Of a stretch of 64,000 nucleotides of DNA, positions 7,894-17,229 are shown in pieces. The stretch is from Anaerolineae bacterium (GTDB lineage Bacteria > Chloroflexota > Anaerolineae > Anaerolineales > UBA11579). Every line of letters begins with the position of its first letter. Within the stretch, counting starts at the first letter, position 1. The translations under genes and the position numbers were made by a program. The DNA is taken from positions 1 to 64,000 of the forward strand of contig SCUK01000074.1 in the NCBI GenBank assembly GCA_004297445.1, in the 5' to 3' direction. Below the pieces are notes generated by a model. The model was given only the letters and a program-made list of their open reading frames with translations. It did no database searches and had not been told where the DNA came from.

Positions 7894-8862
7894 ATGCATT
7901 ACCGACGCCTGGGCCGTTCCGGCCTCAAGGTCAGTGAAATCTCGCTGGGCGCCTGGATTACATTCGGCAGCCAGATTGAAGACAAGACTGCAGCAGACCT
8001 GATACGCAGCGCCTTCGACAAAGGCATCAACTTCTTCGACAATTCAGATGCCTATGCCAAGGGCAAAGCCGAAACCGTCATGGGCAAGGCCATCCACGAC
8101 ATCCCGCGCGAGCAGCTGGTCATCTCCAGCAAGGTGTTCTGGCCGACGATGGAAGGCCCAAACGGGCGCGGCCTCTCGCGCAAACACGTCACCGAATCCA
8201 TCCACGCCTCGCTGAAGCGGCTGGGCACCGATTACGTGGACCTGTACTTCTGCCATCGCTTTGACCCTGACACACCGGTGGAAGAAGTGGTGTTCACGAT
8301 GAATACCCTGATTCAGCAGGGCAAGGTGTTGTACTGGGGGACCTCAGAATGGCGGTCTTCGCAAATTGCAGAGGCCATCGGCATCGCGCGCCAGTACAAC
8401 CTCATTCCGCCAACGATGGAACAACCGCAATACCACATGCTCCACCGCCGCCGGGTGGAGTCTGAACTGGCCCCGCTGTGCGAGACGTTTGGCATCGGCC
8501 TTACGGTCTGGTCCCCGCTGGCTTCGGGCATCCTCACCGGCAAGTACAACGACGGCATCCCGGAAGGCAGTCGCGCCAGCATGAAAAATATGGCCTGGCT
8601 GAAGGACGACATCACCGAGGCCAGCGTGGAAAAGGTACGCCAACTGATGCCCGTGGCCGCCGACCTGGGGCTGACGATGCCGCAACTGGCCATCGCCTGG
8701 TTGCTGCGCCGCAAGGAAGTGAGCTGCGTGATTACCGGCGCAACGAAACTGGAACAACTGGAAGACAACCTGGGAGCCGGCGATGCCGTGGACAAACTGA
8801 CCAACGACGTGCTGGAAAAAATCGAGGCCATCCTCGCCAACGACCCGGCAGACGAAGATTGA
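7894..8862 (+). CDS. Aldo/keto reductase, Kv-beta (AKR6/YghZ) type
   Basis: A 322-residue NADPH-dependent TIM-barrel oxidoreductase. The catalytic tetrad is intact: Asp49, Tyr54, Lys80 and His121 (FFDNSDAYAKGK, ISSKVFW, LYFCHRFD). The VLYWGTSEW, WSPLASGILTGKYN and VITGATKLEQLEDNL signatures place it with the potassium-channel beta-subunit-like group. An AGGAG ribosome site lies before the ATG. Single gene, closed by a strong bidirectional terminator. The natural substrate (an aldehyde or ketone) is not predictable from sequence alone. Confidence 0.92.
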   Translation: MHYRRLGRSGLKVSEISLGAWITFGSQIEDKTAADLIRSAFDKGINFFDNSDAYAKGKAETVMGKAIHDIPREQLVISSKVFWPTMEGPNGRGLSRKHVTESIHASLKRLGTDYVDLYFCHRFDPDTPVEEVVFTMNTLIQQGKVLYWGTSEWRSSQIAEAIGIARQYNLIPPTMEQPQYHMLHRRRVESELAPLCETFGIGLTVWSPLASGILTGKYNDGIPEGSRASMKNMAWLKDDITEASVEKVRQLMPVAADLGLTMPQLAIAWLLRRKEVSCVITGATKLEQLEDNLGAGDAVDKLTNDVLEKIEAILANDPADED

Positions 8863-8872
8863 GACAAAGAAA

Positions 8873-8900
8873 AAGCCCCGCAAAGTGCGGGGCTTTTTTG
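8873..8900. terminator. Bidirectional intrinsic terminator
   Basis: A perfect 10-bp stem (8873-8882 with 8886-8895, core GCCCCGC) and a 3-nt loop, with A-runs to the left and T-runs to the right. It sits between the convergent aldo/keto reductase and response-regulator genes and should serve both. Confidence 0.9.
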
Positions 8901-8912
8901 TGTGTCTGTTTG

Positions 8913-9992
8913 CTATTCTTCCGGCGGCGCGAGCCCCAATTGCATCGCCTGGTCGTAGGAAAGTGCGTCGGTGCTGATCATGCTGGCGGAGCTGGAACCG
9001 GCGCTGGAGGTTTCCCAGAACGCGTCGGCATCCCCGGCCTTGACCTTGGTCTTCTTGGAGAACAGCGCGTCCAGTTCGGGGTCAATCGGCAGTTCTTCGG
9101 GCTCCGGCGCGGGTTCGGGCTCGGCTGCCGCGGAAGGCGCGGCCATGGCCACACCCAGTTTGGAGAGGTCAAGCAGCACTTCCTGTACCACCGCCTGAGT
9201 CATGCGGCTGATGGTGGGGAGGTCGTCCGGCTTCAATTCCTTCAGAAGGATGGCGAAGGCATAGGCGTCGCCCACATGGGTGAGCGCCAGGTCAAATTCC
9301 TGGCCCTTGAAGGTGAGCAGGCTTTCGGGCAACGGCTTGCGCAGGAACTGTGAAGCCTTGGCGGTGGAGATAAACGCCGGCAACACGGCTGGCAGCAGGA
9401 CCGATTCCACTTCCGGTTTGGGCAGCGTGCCGGAGCGCACTACCACCTGGCCCCGGTCGCCAACGAGCAGCACAGCCTGGGCGCCCAGTTTCTCGCGCAG
9501 GTCAGCGATTCGGCCGGACATGCCCTTGGCCTGGCGTTCCTCTTCGGCTTCCACCTCGGCATCCTGGCGTTCCAGGTCCAATTCGTGTGGCAGCACGGTT
9601 TCCACCATACCCAGCACGCGTTCGACCGCATCCAGAAAGTCGGCCATTTCGATGGGCTTGAAGAAAAAAGCATTAGCGCCGGCCTGGGCCACATCCTTGC
9701 GGACTTTGGGCTCGGCGGCGCCGCTGATGAGGATAACTTTGGCTTCCGGGGCACGCGCTTTGAAGCGCTTGACGAGGTCAAATCCGCTCATACCGGGCAG
9801 GCGCACGTCCGAAATCAGTAAATCCGGGGCACTGCGGCTCAATTCCAGCCAGGCTTCTTCCCCGGACAGGAACTCCGTGACGGTCAGTTCGTGCTCCAGC
9901 GATTCCAGGCCGGAACGGAGAACACGGGTCACTTCCCGCTGGTCATCCACGATGACGATTTTCGCCGCAGACATATCGGAAAATTCTATCAT
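8913..9992 (-). CDS. Response regulator with roadblock/LC7-like domain
   Basis: A 359-residue protein. Residues about 9-130 are a canonical receiver: acidic pair in IVIVDDQ, phospho-acceptor Asp in ISDVRLPG, Ser in ILISGAA and Lys in FFFKPI. A charged linker leads to a second domain (about 160-290; the GAQAVLLVGDRGQVVV strand pattern) that resembles roadblock/LC7 or a related profilin-like fold, and a Pro/Glu-rich tail follows. There is no DNA-binding domain, so output is probably protein-protein. ATG 9992 or 9974 could be the start. Transcribed divergently from wecB. Confidence 0.8.
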   Translation of the reverse strand: MIEFSDMSAAKIVIVDDQREVTRVLRSGLESLEHELTVTEFLSGEEAWLELSRSAPDLLISDVRLPGMSGFDLVKRFKARAPEAKVILISGAAEPKVRKDVAQAGANAFFFKPIEMADFLDAVERVLGMVETVLPHELDLERQDAEVEAEEERQAKGMSGRIADLREKLGAQAVLLVGDRGQVVVRSGTLPKPEVESVLLPAVLPAFISTAKASQFLRKPLPESLLTFKGQEFDLALTHVGDAYAFAILLKELKPDDLPTISRMTQAVVQEVLLDLSKLGVAMAAPSAAAEPEPAPEPEELPIDPELDALFSKKTKVKAGDADAFWETSSAGSSSASMISTDALSYDQAMQLGLAPPEE

Positions 9993-10104
9993 AGACCCTT
10001 AATCTCGACGTTCCACGGACCGAAGCAGATTGCCGCGCGCCTGCCATGCTGGACATGCCCCGACTACCTTATAATCAGCCTGTTTGCCTGACCACGAGCC
10101 AACC

Positions 10105-11193
10105 ATGCCAATCCATGTCCTTTCCATCGTTGGGGCGCGGCCGCAGTTTGTGAAAGCGGCGGTGGTTTCGCGCGCCCTGCGCGCCCGCCCCGGCCTGAAG
10201 GAAACGCTGGTGCACACCGGCCAGCACTACGATGACAACCTCTCGAAGGTGTTCTTTGAGGAACTGGGCATCCCGGCCCCGGACCACAACCTCGGCATCG
10301 GTTCCGGGTCGCACGGTGAAATGACCGGCCGCATGTTGGTGGAGATTGAAAAGGTATTGCAGACCGAACAACCGGATTGGGCGCTGGTGTACGGGGACAC
10401 CAACTCCACGCTGGCAGGGGCGCTGGCGGCCGCCAAACTGCACATCCCGGTGGCGCATGTGGAGGCTGGCCTGCGTTCGTATAACCGCGCCATGCCAGAA
10501 GAAATCAACCGAGTGCTGACCGACCATGCCGCCGACCTGCTGTTCACCCCCACCGACGACGCCTCGCAAAACCTGGTCGTGGAAGGCATCCCTTCATCCG
10601 CCATTCACCAGGTGGGCGATGTAATGTACGATGCCGCCCGGTTATACGGCCCGGCCGCCGAAGGGCGCGCCGCTTTGCTGGAAGCCCACGGCCTGAAACC
10701 CGGCGGCTACATCCTTGCCACGCTGCACCGCGCCGAGAACACCGACGACCCGGCGCGCCTCGCCGTCCTGCTCACCGCGCTGGCGCAAGCCGGGCAGGCG
10801 GTGGTGCTGCCGCTGCACCCGCGCACCCGCGCCGTGCTGGATGCCACGCCGGACCTGGCCGCGCTGGCAAATCGACTGACGCTCATCGAGCCGGTGGGGT
10901 ATCTCGATATGCTGGCGCTGGAGCGCAGCGCCGCGCTGGTCTTCACCGACTCCGGCGGGGTGCAAAAGGAAGCCTACTTCCAGCGCGTCCCGTGCGTGAC
11001 CGCCCGCGACGAAACCGAATGGGTGGAACTGGTGGAGCTGGGCTGGAACCGGCTGGCGCCGCCCACCGATGTGGCGAGTGTGCTGGCGCACATGCACGCT
11101 GCGCTGGAAGAGCCGCTGCCGGACGATGACGACGACCTGTACGGCGGCGGGCAGGCGAGCGAGCGCATCGCCGCAGTGCTGGCGGGGATGTAA
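10105..11193 (+). CDS. wecB: UDP-N-acetylglucosamine 2-epimerase, non-hydrolysing
   Basis: Interconverts UDP-GlcNAc and UDP-ManNAc for cell-surface glycans. The family start VLSIVGARPQFVKAA, the signature HVEAGLRSYNRAMPEEINR and the C-terminal VFTDSGGVQKEAYF nucleotide-binding segment are all present. Length 362 matches the family. ATG 10105 is preferred over an in-frame TTG seven codons earlier because the conserved protein begins there. First gene of a four-gene plus-strand glycan operon; the next gene starts one base after its stop. Confidence 0.93.
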   Translation: MPIHVLSIVGARPQFVKAAVVSRALRARPGLKETLVHTGQHYDDNLSKVFFEELGIPAPDHNLGIGSGSHGEMTGRMLVEIEKVLQTEQPDWALVYGDTNSTLAGALAAAKLHIPVAHVEAGLRSYNRAMPEEINRVLTDHAADLLFTPTDDASQNLVVEGIPSSAIHQVGDVMYDAARLYGPAAEGRAALLEAHGLKPGGYILATLHRAENTDDPARLAVLLTALAQAGQAVVLPLHPRTRAVLDATPDLAALANRLTLIEPVGYLDMLALERSAALVFTDSGGVQKEAYFQRVPCVTARDETEWVELVELGWNRLAPPTDVASVLAHMHAALEEPLPDDDDDLYGGGQASERIAAVLAGM

Positions 11194-11194
11194 C

Positions 11195-12235
11195 ATGCGC
11201 ATCCTTGTTGATTTGAGCCACCCGGCGCACGTGCACCTGTTTCGCCATGCCATCCGGCTGTGGCAGGCGGGGGGACACGCGGTCCACATCACCACCCGCG
11301 AAAAAGACATCACCACCACCCTGCTGCGCAACTACGGCTTTGAGTTTGAGGTCGCCTCGGTGGAGCGCAAGGGCCGCCTGCGGCTGGTGCGCGCCCTGTT
11401 GGAACACGACTACGGCGTGTGGCGCGCCGCACGGCGCTTCCGGCCGGATGTGATGCTGGGCACGTCGGTGGCCATCGCCCATGCCGGGCGGTTGGGGCCG
11501 GGACGCTCGGCGGTCTTCAATGAAGATGATGTCGCCTCCAGTCCGTTCTTTGCGCGTGCCGCCTACCCGTTCGCGCACCACATCGTCACGCCGGACTCTT
11601 TGCCGGACCGGCTGGGGCGCAAGCACGTCACCTACCCGTCGTACCATGAGCTGGCCTACCTGCACCCGGCACGCTTCACGCCGGATGTTCGTATTTTGCA
11701 GGACATTGGCCTGCAACAGGGGCAATTCTTCAGCGTGTTGCGCTTCGTCTCGCTGAAAGCCTCACACGACATCGGCCAGCGCGGCCTGAGCCTGAACGCC
11801 AAGCGCGAACTGGTGCGCATGCTGTCGGCGCGCGGGCCGGTGTTCATCACCAGTGAAAGCCCGCTGGTAGGGGAGTTTGAGCCGCACCGGCTTGCGGTAG
11901 CGCCGGAGCGCATCCATGACCTGCTGGCCTTTGCCGGCCTGTTCGTGGGCGACAGCCAATCCATGGCAATTGAAGCGGCGGTGCTGGGCACACCCGCACT
12001 GCGCTGCAATACATTTGTGGGGCGCACGCCGGTGATTGAAGAAATCCAGGCACGCTATGGCCTCACCCTGGGCTTTCGCCCGGAGCAGGAGACCGACCTG
12101 CTGGCCACCGCCGAACGCCTGCTGGCCGACCCGCACACCCCGGCGCGCTGGCAGGAACAGCGCGCCCGCCTGCTGGCAGACAAAATCGACCTGACTGCCT
12201 GGATGGTGGATTGGGTGCAGGGGTTGGTAGAATAG
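11195..12235 (+). CDS. DUF354 family protein
   Basis: A 346-residue protein of the DUF354 family, with a GT-B-like fold related to UDP-GlcNAc 2-epimerases; the reaction is unknown. Typical family features are the start MRILVDLSHPAHVHLFRHAI, the PDVMLGTSVAIAHAG segment and GLFVGDSQSMAIEAAVLGTPALR, the acidic/Ser loop that in GT-B folds holds the nucleotide. DUF354 genes are usually found in surface-polysaccharide loci, as here. It starts immediately after wecB, suggesting coupled translation. Confidence 0.85.
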   Translation: MRILVDLSHPAHVHLFRHAIRLWQAGGHAVHITTREKDITTTLLRNYGFEFEVASVERKGRLRLVRALLEHDYGVWRAARRFRPDVMLGTSVAIAHAGRLGPGRSAVFNEDDVASSPFFARAAYPFAHHIVTPDSLPDRLGRKHVTYPSYHELAYLHPARFTPDVRILQDIGLQQGQFFSVLRFVSLKASHDIGQRGLSLNAKRELVRMLSARGPVFITSESPLVGEFEPHRLAVAPERIHDLLAFAGLFVGDSQSMAIEAAVLGTPALRCNTFVGRTPVIEEIQARYGLTLGFRPEQETDLLATAERLLADPHTPARWQEQRARLLADKIDLTAWMVDWVQGLVE

Positions 12236-12276
12236 GGGACTGAGGAGCGCCGCTCACCGCGGCGAAACGCCCAATT

Positions 12277-13233
12277 ATGTTTGAACGCAAAAAAATCGGC
12301 GTGGTCGTCCCCGCCCATAACGAAGAACTGCTCATCGGGCGGGTGATTGAGACCATGCCCGACTATGTGGACCGCATCTACATTGTGGATGATTGCAGCG
12401 CCGACCAGACCCAGGCGCGGGTGGCGGTCTATCTCAACGACCGAAAGCACAAGAAACGCCTGCGCTATATCCGGCTGGAAGAAAACAAGGGTGTGGGCAA
12501 AGCTATCGTGAAGGGTTATCGCAAAGCCGCCGAAGAAGGCATGGACGTGGTGGCAGTGATGGCCGGCGATGCGCAGATGGACCCGGATGACCTGCCGGCG
12601 GTGCTGGCGCCGGTGGTGCGCGGCGAGTGCGACTACACCAAGGGCAACCGCCTGTTCACGGGCGAAGCCTGGGAGACCATCCCGCGCTACCGCTACCTCG
12701 GCAACGCCACGCTCTCGCTGTTCACCAAAATCGCCTCCGGCTACTGGCATGTGGCTGACAGCCAGACCGGCTATACCGCCATCTCGCGGGCGGCCATTGA
12801 GACCATGCCGCTGGAAAAACTGTACTCGCGCTACGGCTACCCCAATCACATGCTGGTGATGCTTAACGTGTTCAATATGCGCGTGCGGGATGTACCCGTG
12901 AAACCGGTGTACAACATCGGCGAGAAGTCCGGCATCAAACTGCGCACGGTGGTGCCGCGCATCTCCTGGCTGTTGCTCAAGACATTCCTGTGGCGCATGA
13001 AGGAAAAGTACATCATCCGCGATTTCCACCCGCTGGTGCTGTTCTACGGCTCAGCGCTGGCGCTGATGGTCGGTACCCTCGCGCTCGGCCTGCGCCTGCT
13101 GTGGCGGCTGTGGGAATCCGGCAGCGCCCCGCCGATCAACACGTTGGCGTTCATGTTCACCGCCATCACCGGCGTGCAGTTCCTGCTGTTCGCCATGTGG
13201 TTCGACATGGACAGCAACAAACACCTGCGTTAG
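12277..13233 (+). CDS. Family 2 glycosyltransferase with C-terminal membrane anchor
   Basis: A GT-A glycosyltransferase of 318 residues resembling polyprenyl-phosphate sugar synthases. The start GVVVPAHNEELLIGRVI binds the nucleotide sugar, IYIVDDCSADQT and VMAGDAQMDPDDL carry the acidic metal ligands, and DSQTGYTAIS is the acceptor-side motif. Two hydrophobic segments (about 250-275 and 285-308) anchor it in the membrane. Third gene in the wecB operon. It probably charges an undecaprenyl-type lipid with a sugar, though a chain-extending role cannot be excluded. Confidence 0.88.
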   Translation: MFERKKIGVVVPAHNEELLIGRVIETMPDYVDRIYIVDDCSADQTQARVAVYLNDRKHKKRLRYIRLEENKGVGKAIVKGYRKAAEEGMDVVAVMAGDAQMDPDDLPAVLAPVVRGECDYTKGNRLFTGEAWETIPRYRYLGNATLSLFTKIASGYWHVADSQTGYTAISRAAIETMPLEKLYSRYGYPNHMLVMLNVFNMRVRDVPVKPVYNIGEKSGIKLRTVVPRISWLLLKTFLWRMKEKYIIRDFHPLVLFYGSALALMVGTLALGLRLLWRLWESGSAPPINTLAFMFTAITGVQFLLFAMWFDMDSNKHLR

Positions 13234-13244
13234 TTCAACTCCTT

Positions 13245-14339
13245 ATGGCGCGCCTCCTGATTTACGGCAACCCGCACAGCCCTCTGGTAGGGGCGCGCGG
13301 CCGCCTTGGCCTGCAGGCGGGCCACGAGATTCACTGGTTCGCCGCCCTCCCGGCCCCTTTTCCTGACGTGGTGGCCCACGCCATGCCCGGCTGGGCGCGC
13401 GCTCCGTTTGCGCGATTGCTGCTGGAACCGTTCTTCCTTAGTAAGACGCTCTACGCCATCCAGCCGGACCTGGTGCATGTTCACTATGCCAGCAAGGGGC
13501 TGGCGGCATTACCGCTGGCGCGGTGGCGCGGGCCGCTGGTGGTAACCGCCATGGGCAGCGATATCCTGCCGGTTCAGGGAACGGCCTGGCCCTATCTACC
13601 GATGACGCGCCGCCTGCTGGAACGCGCGGACGCCATTACCAGCAAGTCCGATTTCATGGATACCGCCCTGCAGCGCATTGGGGATTACAGTAGCAAACTG
13701 CACCGGATTACCTGGGGGATTGACCTGACCACCTTTCGCCCGGATTTGGACACCATCGCCCTGCGTCAGGCGTGGCGTATCCCGGCAGAGACGCTGGTTT
13801 TCCTCGACCCGCGCGGCGGGTCGGCACTCTACAACAAACACATCATCCTGATGGCGTTCGCGCGCTATGTGCAGGAGGGCGGCCCGGCCGCGGTGTTGCT
13901 GGTGGCAGAAGTGACGCCCGACCCCGCCTATATGGCCAGCCTGCGTCGCCAGGCCGAAGAGCTTGGCATCGCCGATTCGGTTCGCTTCGTGGGGCATCTG
14001 TTGCATGACCGGATGGCCGGTGTTTTCGCGCTGGCTGACCTGACCCTCAGCGTTCCCGTCTCGGATGGTTTGCCGCAAAGCCTCTACGAAGCGCTGGCCT
14101 GCGGCTCATTTCCCATCGTGGGGGATTTGCCGCAGTATGACGGCGTGGTGCAGGATGGCGTGACGGGGTTGCGTGTGCCGGTGGGGGATGGTGACGCGCT
14201 CGCTCTGGCAATGAAACAAGCCGCCAGCCAGCCGGACCTGCGCCAGCGCGCCGCGGTGCTGGGGCGCGCCTATGTGGAACAGCATGCGGATGCGCGCGTC
14301 GAGACGGCCAAACTGCTCGCGCTCTACGAAATATTATGA
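13245..14339 (+). CDS. Family 4-like glycosyltransferase (GT-B)
   Basis: A GT-B transferase of 364 residues. The N-terminal domain has the PDLVHVHYASKGLAALPLA stretch; the C-terminal domain has LTLSVPVSDGLPQSLYEALACGSFPIV, the EX7E-type donor-binding motif of GT4 enzymes, and a DGVTGLRVPVGDGDALA end. The Gly-rich N-terminal loop begins MARLLIYGNPHSPLVG, which supports ATG 13245. Last gene of the wecB operon. Its final codons overlap by six bases the 3' end of the convergent gene on the other strand. Confidence 0.88.
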   Translation: MARLLIYGNPHSPLVGARGRLGLQAGHEIHWFAALPAPFPDVVAHAMPGWARAPFARLLLEPFFLSKTLYAIQPDLVHVHYASKGLAALPLARWRGPLVVTAMGSDILPVQGTAWPYLPMTRRLLERADAITSKSDFMDTALQRIGDYSSKLHRITWGIDLTTFRPDLDTIALRQAWRIPAETLVFLDPRGGSALYNKHIILMAFARYVQEGGPAAVLLVAEVTPDPAYMASLRRQAEELGIADSVRFVGHLLHDRMAGVFALADLTLSVPVSDGLPQSLYEALACGSFPIVGDLPQYDGVVQDGVTGLRVPVGDGDALALAMKQAASQPDLRQRAAVLGRAYVEQHADARVETAKLLALYEIL

Positions 14340-15440
14340 ATCTCTGAAATACTCGGGGAAGTACTTCTCAATCGTCGCCAGGATGATTCGGGCTTCGACC
14401 TCCTGCAGGTTGCGGCCGAAGGTGATTTCCTCGGCACCATAATTGAATTTGAACGCAGGAGGGATTTGTTCAGAACGAATGCGCTCGCCTGGCTCAAATT
14501 CGCGGCTCAAACGCCGTTGGATAGGCGATAGCCTCACTGGTGGTTTCTGCTTGAGGTTTAAGGAGAAGCCGGAAACCTTCCCTACCTCAAATGGGGTTGA
14601 AAAGTCAATGCCGATTTTCGTGCCAATACGAATGCGCTGCTGGTTTATTGAAACCCATTGATAGTACTTCGAGAAAAACGGAGTCACTACCATCATAATA
14701 ATCATCACCAGCCCAAATTGTGGGGCTTCGGAGATTATGAAAGGAATCATCCACGCCAGCAGCGCGAAGCTTATGAGCGTGGCAAGGATTGTTCGAATAT
14801 TAAGAGGAGCTTTCTTATGTTCGAGAGTCAATTGACTGCCATTCCATGACATACGGATGGTGGCCAAGTCAACAGAATTGTCAATTGTAAGCGCCAGTTC
14901 TTCACTCGGTCGTCTCGTCAGAAAATTCGGAAATTCATTGCTGACTTGTTCTAATACATTTTCAGATTCTTCTGTGGTCAGGTTTAGACCAAAACAAATT
15001 GTTTCAACTTGATAATCAAACGCAAGCCGTGCGTAATATTCCGGGAAGATTAGCGCAGAATGGCCTTGCCGTCGTCCTGATGGTTGACGAGTGCAAAGAT
15101 TGGAAATCAGTCCGGCCGGATACTCTTTTGTACTTCCCAAACCAAATAGATGCCTCTTTATGGTGATGCCTTGTCTTCGAAATAGGATTAGTTCTTTCCC
15201 AGCAAGATCCCATAGCGACCCAGGAATAATTGCGACCATGATAAAGAGAAAAATAACACTAAACTCCGCGTCATTTCCTAGGGGTTCACCTGCAACAAGC
15301 GCGGAGACAATGTTCGTTACTGTAAATACAAGCAAGATAATCATGAATATTTCTGCAATAAGATTTTGCCAATCGTTTGGGCTTGGTAATTCCAACCTCA
15401 ACCCCTCCGGAGTACGCTGAATCAGTTCACGGTGAGTCAT
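14334..15440 (-). CDS. Membrane protein with two TM-pair/PH-like halves
   Basis: I do not recognise a named family. The 368 residues seem to repeat one plan twice: a hydrophobic hairpin (about 27-80, again 222-262) followed by a beta-rich soluble part that starts with a GITIKRHLFG-type strand (second half RIRIGTKIGI) and ends in a helix after CFGLNLTTEESENVLEQV (second half TFGRNLQEVEARIILATIE). This resembles tandem bacterial PH-like (bPH) domains behind membrane anchors. Its base composition is more AT-rich than the neighbours. The ATG overlaps the stop of the upstream DUF4013 gene (ATGA), so the two are translationally coupled. Confidence 0.7.
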   Translation of the reverse strand: MTHRELIQRTPEGLRLELPSPNDWQNLIAEIFMIILLVFTVTNIVSALVAGEPLGNDAEFSVIFLFIMVAIIPGSLWDLAGKELILFRRQGITIKRHLFGLGSTKEYPAGLISNLCTRQPSGRRQGHSALIFPEYYARLAFDYQVETICFGLNLTTEESENVLEQVSNEFPNFLTRRPSEELALTIDNSVDLATIRMSWNGSQLTLEHKKAPLNIRTILATLISFALLAWMIPFIISEAPQFGLVMIIMMVVTPFFSKYYQWVSINQQRIRIGTKIGIDFSTPFEVGKVSGFSLNLKQKPPVRLSPIQRRLSREFEPGERIRSEQIPPAFKFNYGAEEITFGRNLQEVEARIILATIEKYFPEYFRDS

Positions 15441-16147
15441 GTGAGCGATTCCACTGCCGGGAGGACCGCCTCACCCAGCTTCGCCTTCGCCAGCCGGTAG
15501 GCCTGACCAAAGAGGTGATGCATCATGGCGTAGCCAATGGGCGCTAGGAAGAACATCCCCACGCACAGCAGGTAGATTCCAATGAAACTGGCGGCATAAA
15601 TCGCCATGTAACCGAGCAAACCAGCCAACAGCGTTTGCCCGAGCCGGGCGCGCGTCAGCCGCAGCACATAGGGCACATTCAGCGCCTGCACAATGTCACC
15701 CGTTTCGGCCATGATGCCAGTGATGTGCGGCAGGAGCGTCCATAGGAGGAATGAGTAGAGCATCAGAAATGGCATGCAGGCAAATGACCCGGCAGCGAAC
15801 ATATAAATGAGCTGGTCATAGCTTGTGGGGGTCGTGGAATTAATTGAATAGGGAAGAAAGAGTGCAAAATAAATCAGACCAAAGGCATAAACTGGCAGGA
15901 AGTAGACCACCTCCACCAGCCAGAGCTTGAGTCCATCCACGATGTACTTGCCGAAGTCATCCCACTCCGGCAGGGGTTCGTTCTCGCCGCGTATCGCCCG
16001 CCGCTGGATTTCCAGCGCCCAGCCCATCACGGGGACAAGGCCAATGAGGGTGAGGTAGAGAAATCCGCCCACCAGAGCTTTTTGCACCCATTTGGGGTCA
16101 CGGAACACGAAACGCAGGGCGGTGTCGATGTCAAGACGGTCGTTCAT
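15437..16147 (-). CDS. DUF4013-type multi-pass membrane protein
   Basis: A 236-residue integral membrane protein with about five hydrophobic segments. The N-terminal stretch DTALRFVFRDPKWVQKALVGG and the GENEPLPEWDDFGKYIVDGLK loop are characteristic of DUF4013 proteins, whose function is unknown. ATG 16147 has AGGAGG seven bases upstream; the longer open frame is not needed. It is followed by, and overlaps, the bPH-like membrane protein gene, so the two probably act together at the membrane. Confidence 0.83.
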   Translation of the reverse strand: MNDRLDIDTALRFVFRDPKWVQKALVGGFLYLTLIGLVPVMGWALEIQRRAIRGENEPLPEWDDFGKYIVDGLKLWLVEVVYFLPVYAFGLIYFALFLPYSINSTTPTSYDQLIYMFAAGSFACMPFLMLYSFLLWTLLPHITGIMAETGDIVQALNVPYVLRLTRARLGQTLLAGLLGYMAIYAASFIGIYLLCVGMFFLAPIGYAMMHHLFGQAYRLAKAKLGEAVLPAVESLT

Positions 16148-16292
16148 GGGGATTCCTCCTGTGGCTGACCCGATTAAACCACAGGACACGACTGGCCGCT
16201 TCGGCCAGCGACGCTCAGGGGCGTTTAATGCCCGCATGGTAGAATCGATGCTTGCAGAAGAACCCGAATTGTTTACGTAGTTGGAGGTCGTT

Positions 16293-17192
16293 ATGACGAA
16301 GAACGGTCAGAAAGAGGTCGCATCCTTCAAGGTGAAGGCCGGCCTGGCACAAATGCTGAAGGGCGGCGTCATCATGGACGTGGTCACTGCCGAACACGCC
16401 AAAATCGCTGAAGAGGCGGGCGCGGTGGCCGTGATGGCACTGGAACGCGTTCCCGCCGACATCCGCGCCGACGGCGGCGTGGCGCGCATGAGCGACCCCG
16501 GGCTGATTCAGTCCATCATGGACGTGGTCAGCATCCCGGTGATGGCGAAAGTGCGCATCGGCCACTTCGTCGAGGCCCAGATTCTCGAATCCATCGGCGT
16601 GGACTACATCGACGAGTCCGAGGTCCTGACCCCGGCGGATGAAGCCCACCATATCAACAAGCACGATTTCAAAATCCCCTTCGTGTGCGGCTGCCGCAAC
16701 CTGGGCGAAGCCCTGCGGCGCATCGGCGAAGGCGCGGCAATGATTCGCACCAAGGGCGAAGCCGGCACCGGCGACGTGGTGGAAGCCGTGCGCCATGCCC
16801 GCAGCGTGCTGGGCGAAATCCGCCGCCTGCAGAACATGCCGGACGAAGAACTGATGGCCTTCGCCAAGGACATCCAGGCGCCCTACGAACTGGTGAAGGA
16901 AACCAAGGAACTGGGCCGCCTGCCGGTGGTGAATTTTGCCGCCGGCGGCCTGGCCACCCCGGCGGACGCCGCGCTGATGATGCAGTTGGGTGTGGATGGC
17001 GTGTTTGTGGGTTCCGGCATCTTCAAGTCCGGCGACCCGGCCAAACGCGCCGCTGCCATCGTCAAGGCAACTACCCACTATCAGGACGCCGCCATCCTCG
17101 CTGAGGTGAGCAAGAACCTGGGCGAGCCGATGGTCGGCCGCCAGATTGCGGACATCCCGGACAGCGAAAAGCTCGCCGGGCGCGGCTGGTAA
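16293..17192 (+). CDS. pdxS: Pyridoxal 5'-phosphate synthase, PdxS (lyase) subunit
   Basis: Makes PLP from ribose 5-phosphate, glyceraldehyde 3-phosphate and PdxT-derived ammonia in a 12+12 complex. Family blocks are complete: [47 protein letters not shown] (catalytic Lys), [27 protein letters not shown] and [14 protein letters not shown] (second Lys). 299 residues is the usual length. ATG 16293 has GGAGG five bases upstream; the TTG at 16281 lies inside that site. pdxT follows after 37 bp. Confidence 0.97.
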   Translation: MTKNGQKEVASFKVKAGLAQMLKGGVIMDVVTAEHAKIAEEAGAVAVMALERVPADIRADGGVARMSDPGLIQSIMDVVSIPVMAKVRIGHFVEAQILESIGVDYIDESEVLTPADEAHHINKHDFKIPFVCGCRNLGEALRRIGEGAAMIRTKGEAGTGDVVEAVRHARSVLGEIRRLQNMPDEELMAFAKDIQAPYELVKETKELGRLPVVNFAAGGLATPADAALMMQLGVDGVFVGSGIFKSGDPAKRAAAIVKATTHYQDAAILAEVSKNLGEPMVGRQIADIPDSEKLAGRGW

Positions 17193-17229
17193 GAAGACCT
17201 GTAAATCGAATAGCCGCTCTCGTTTCCCC

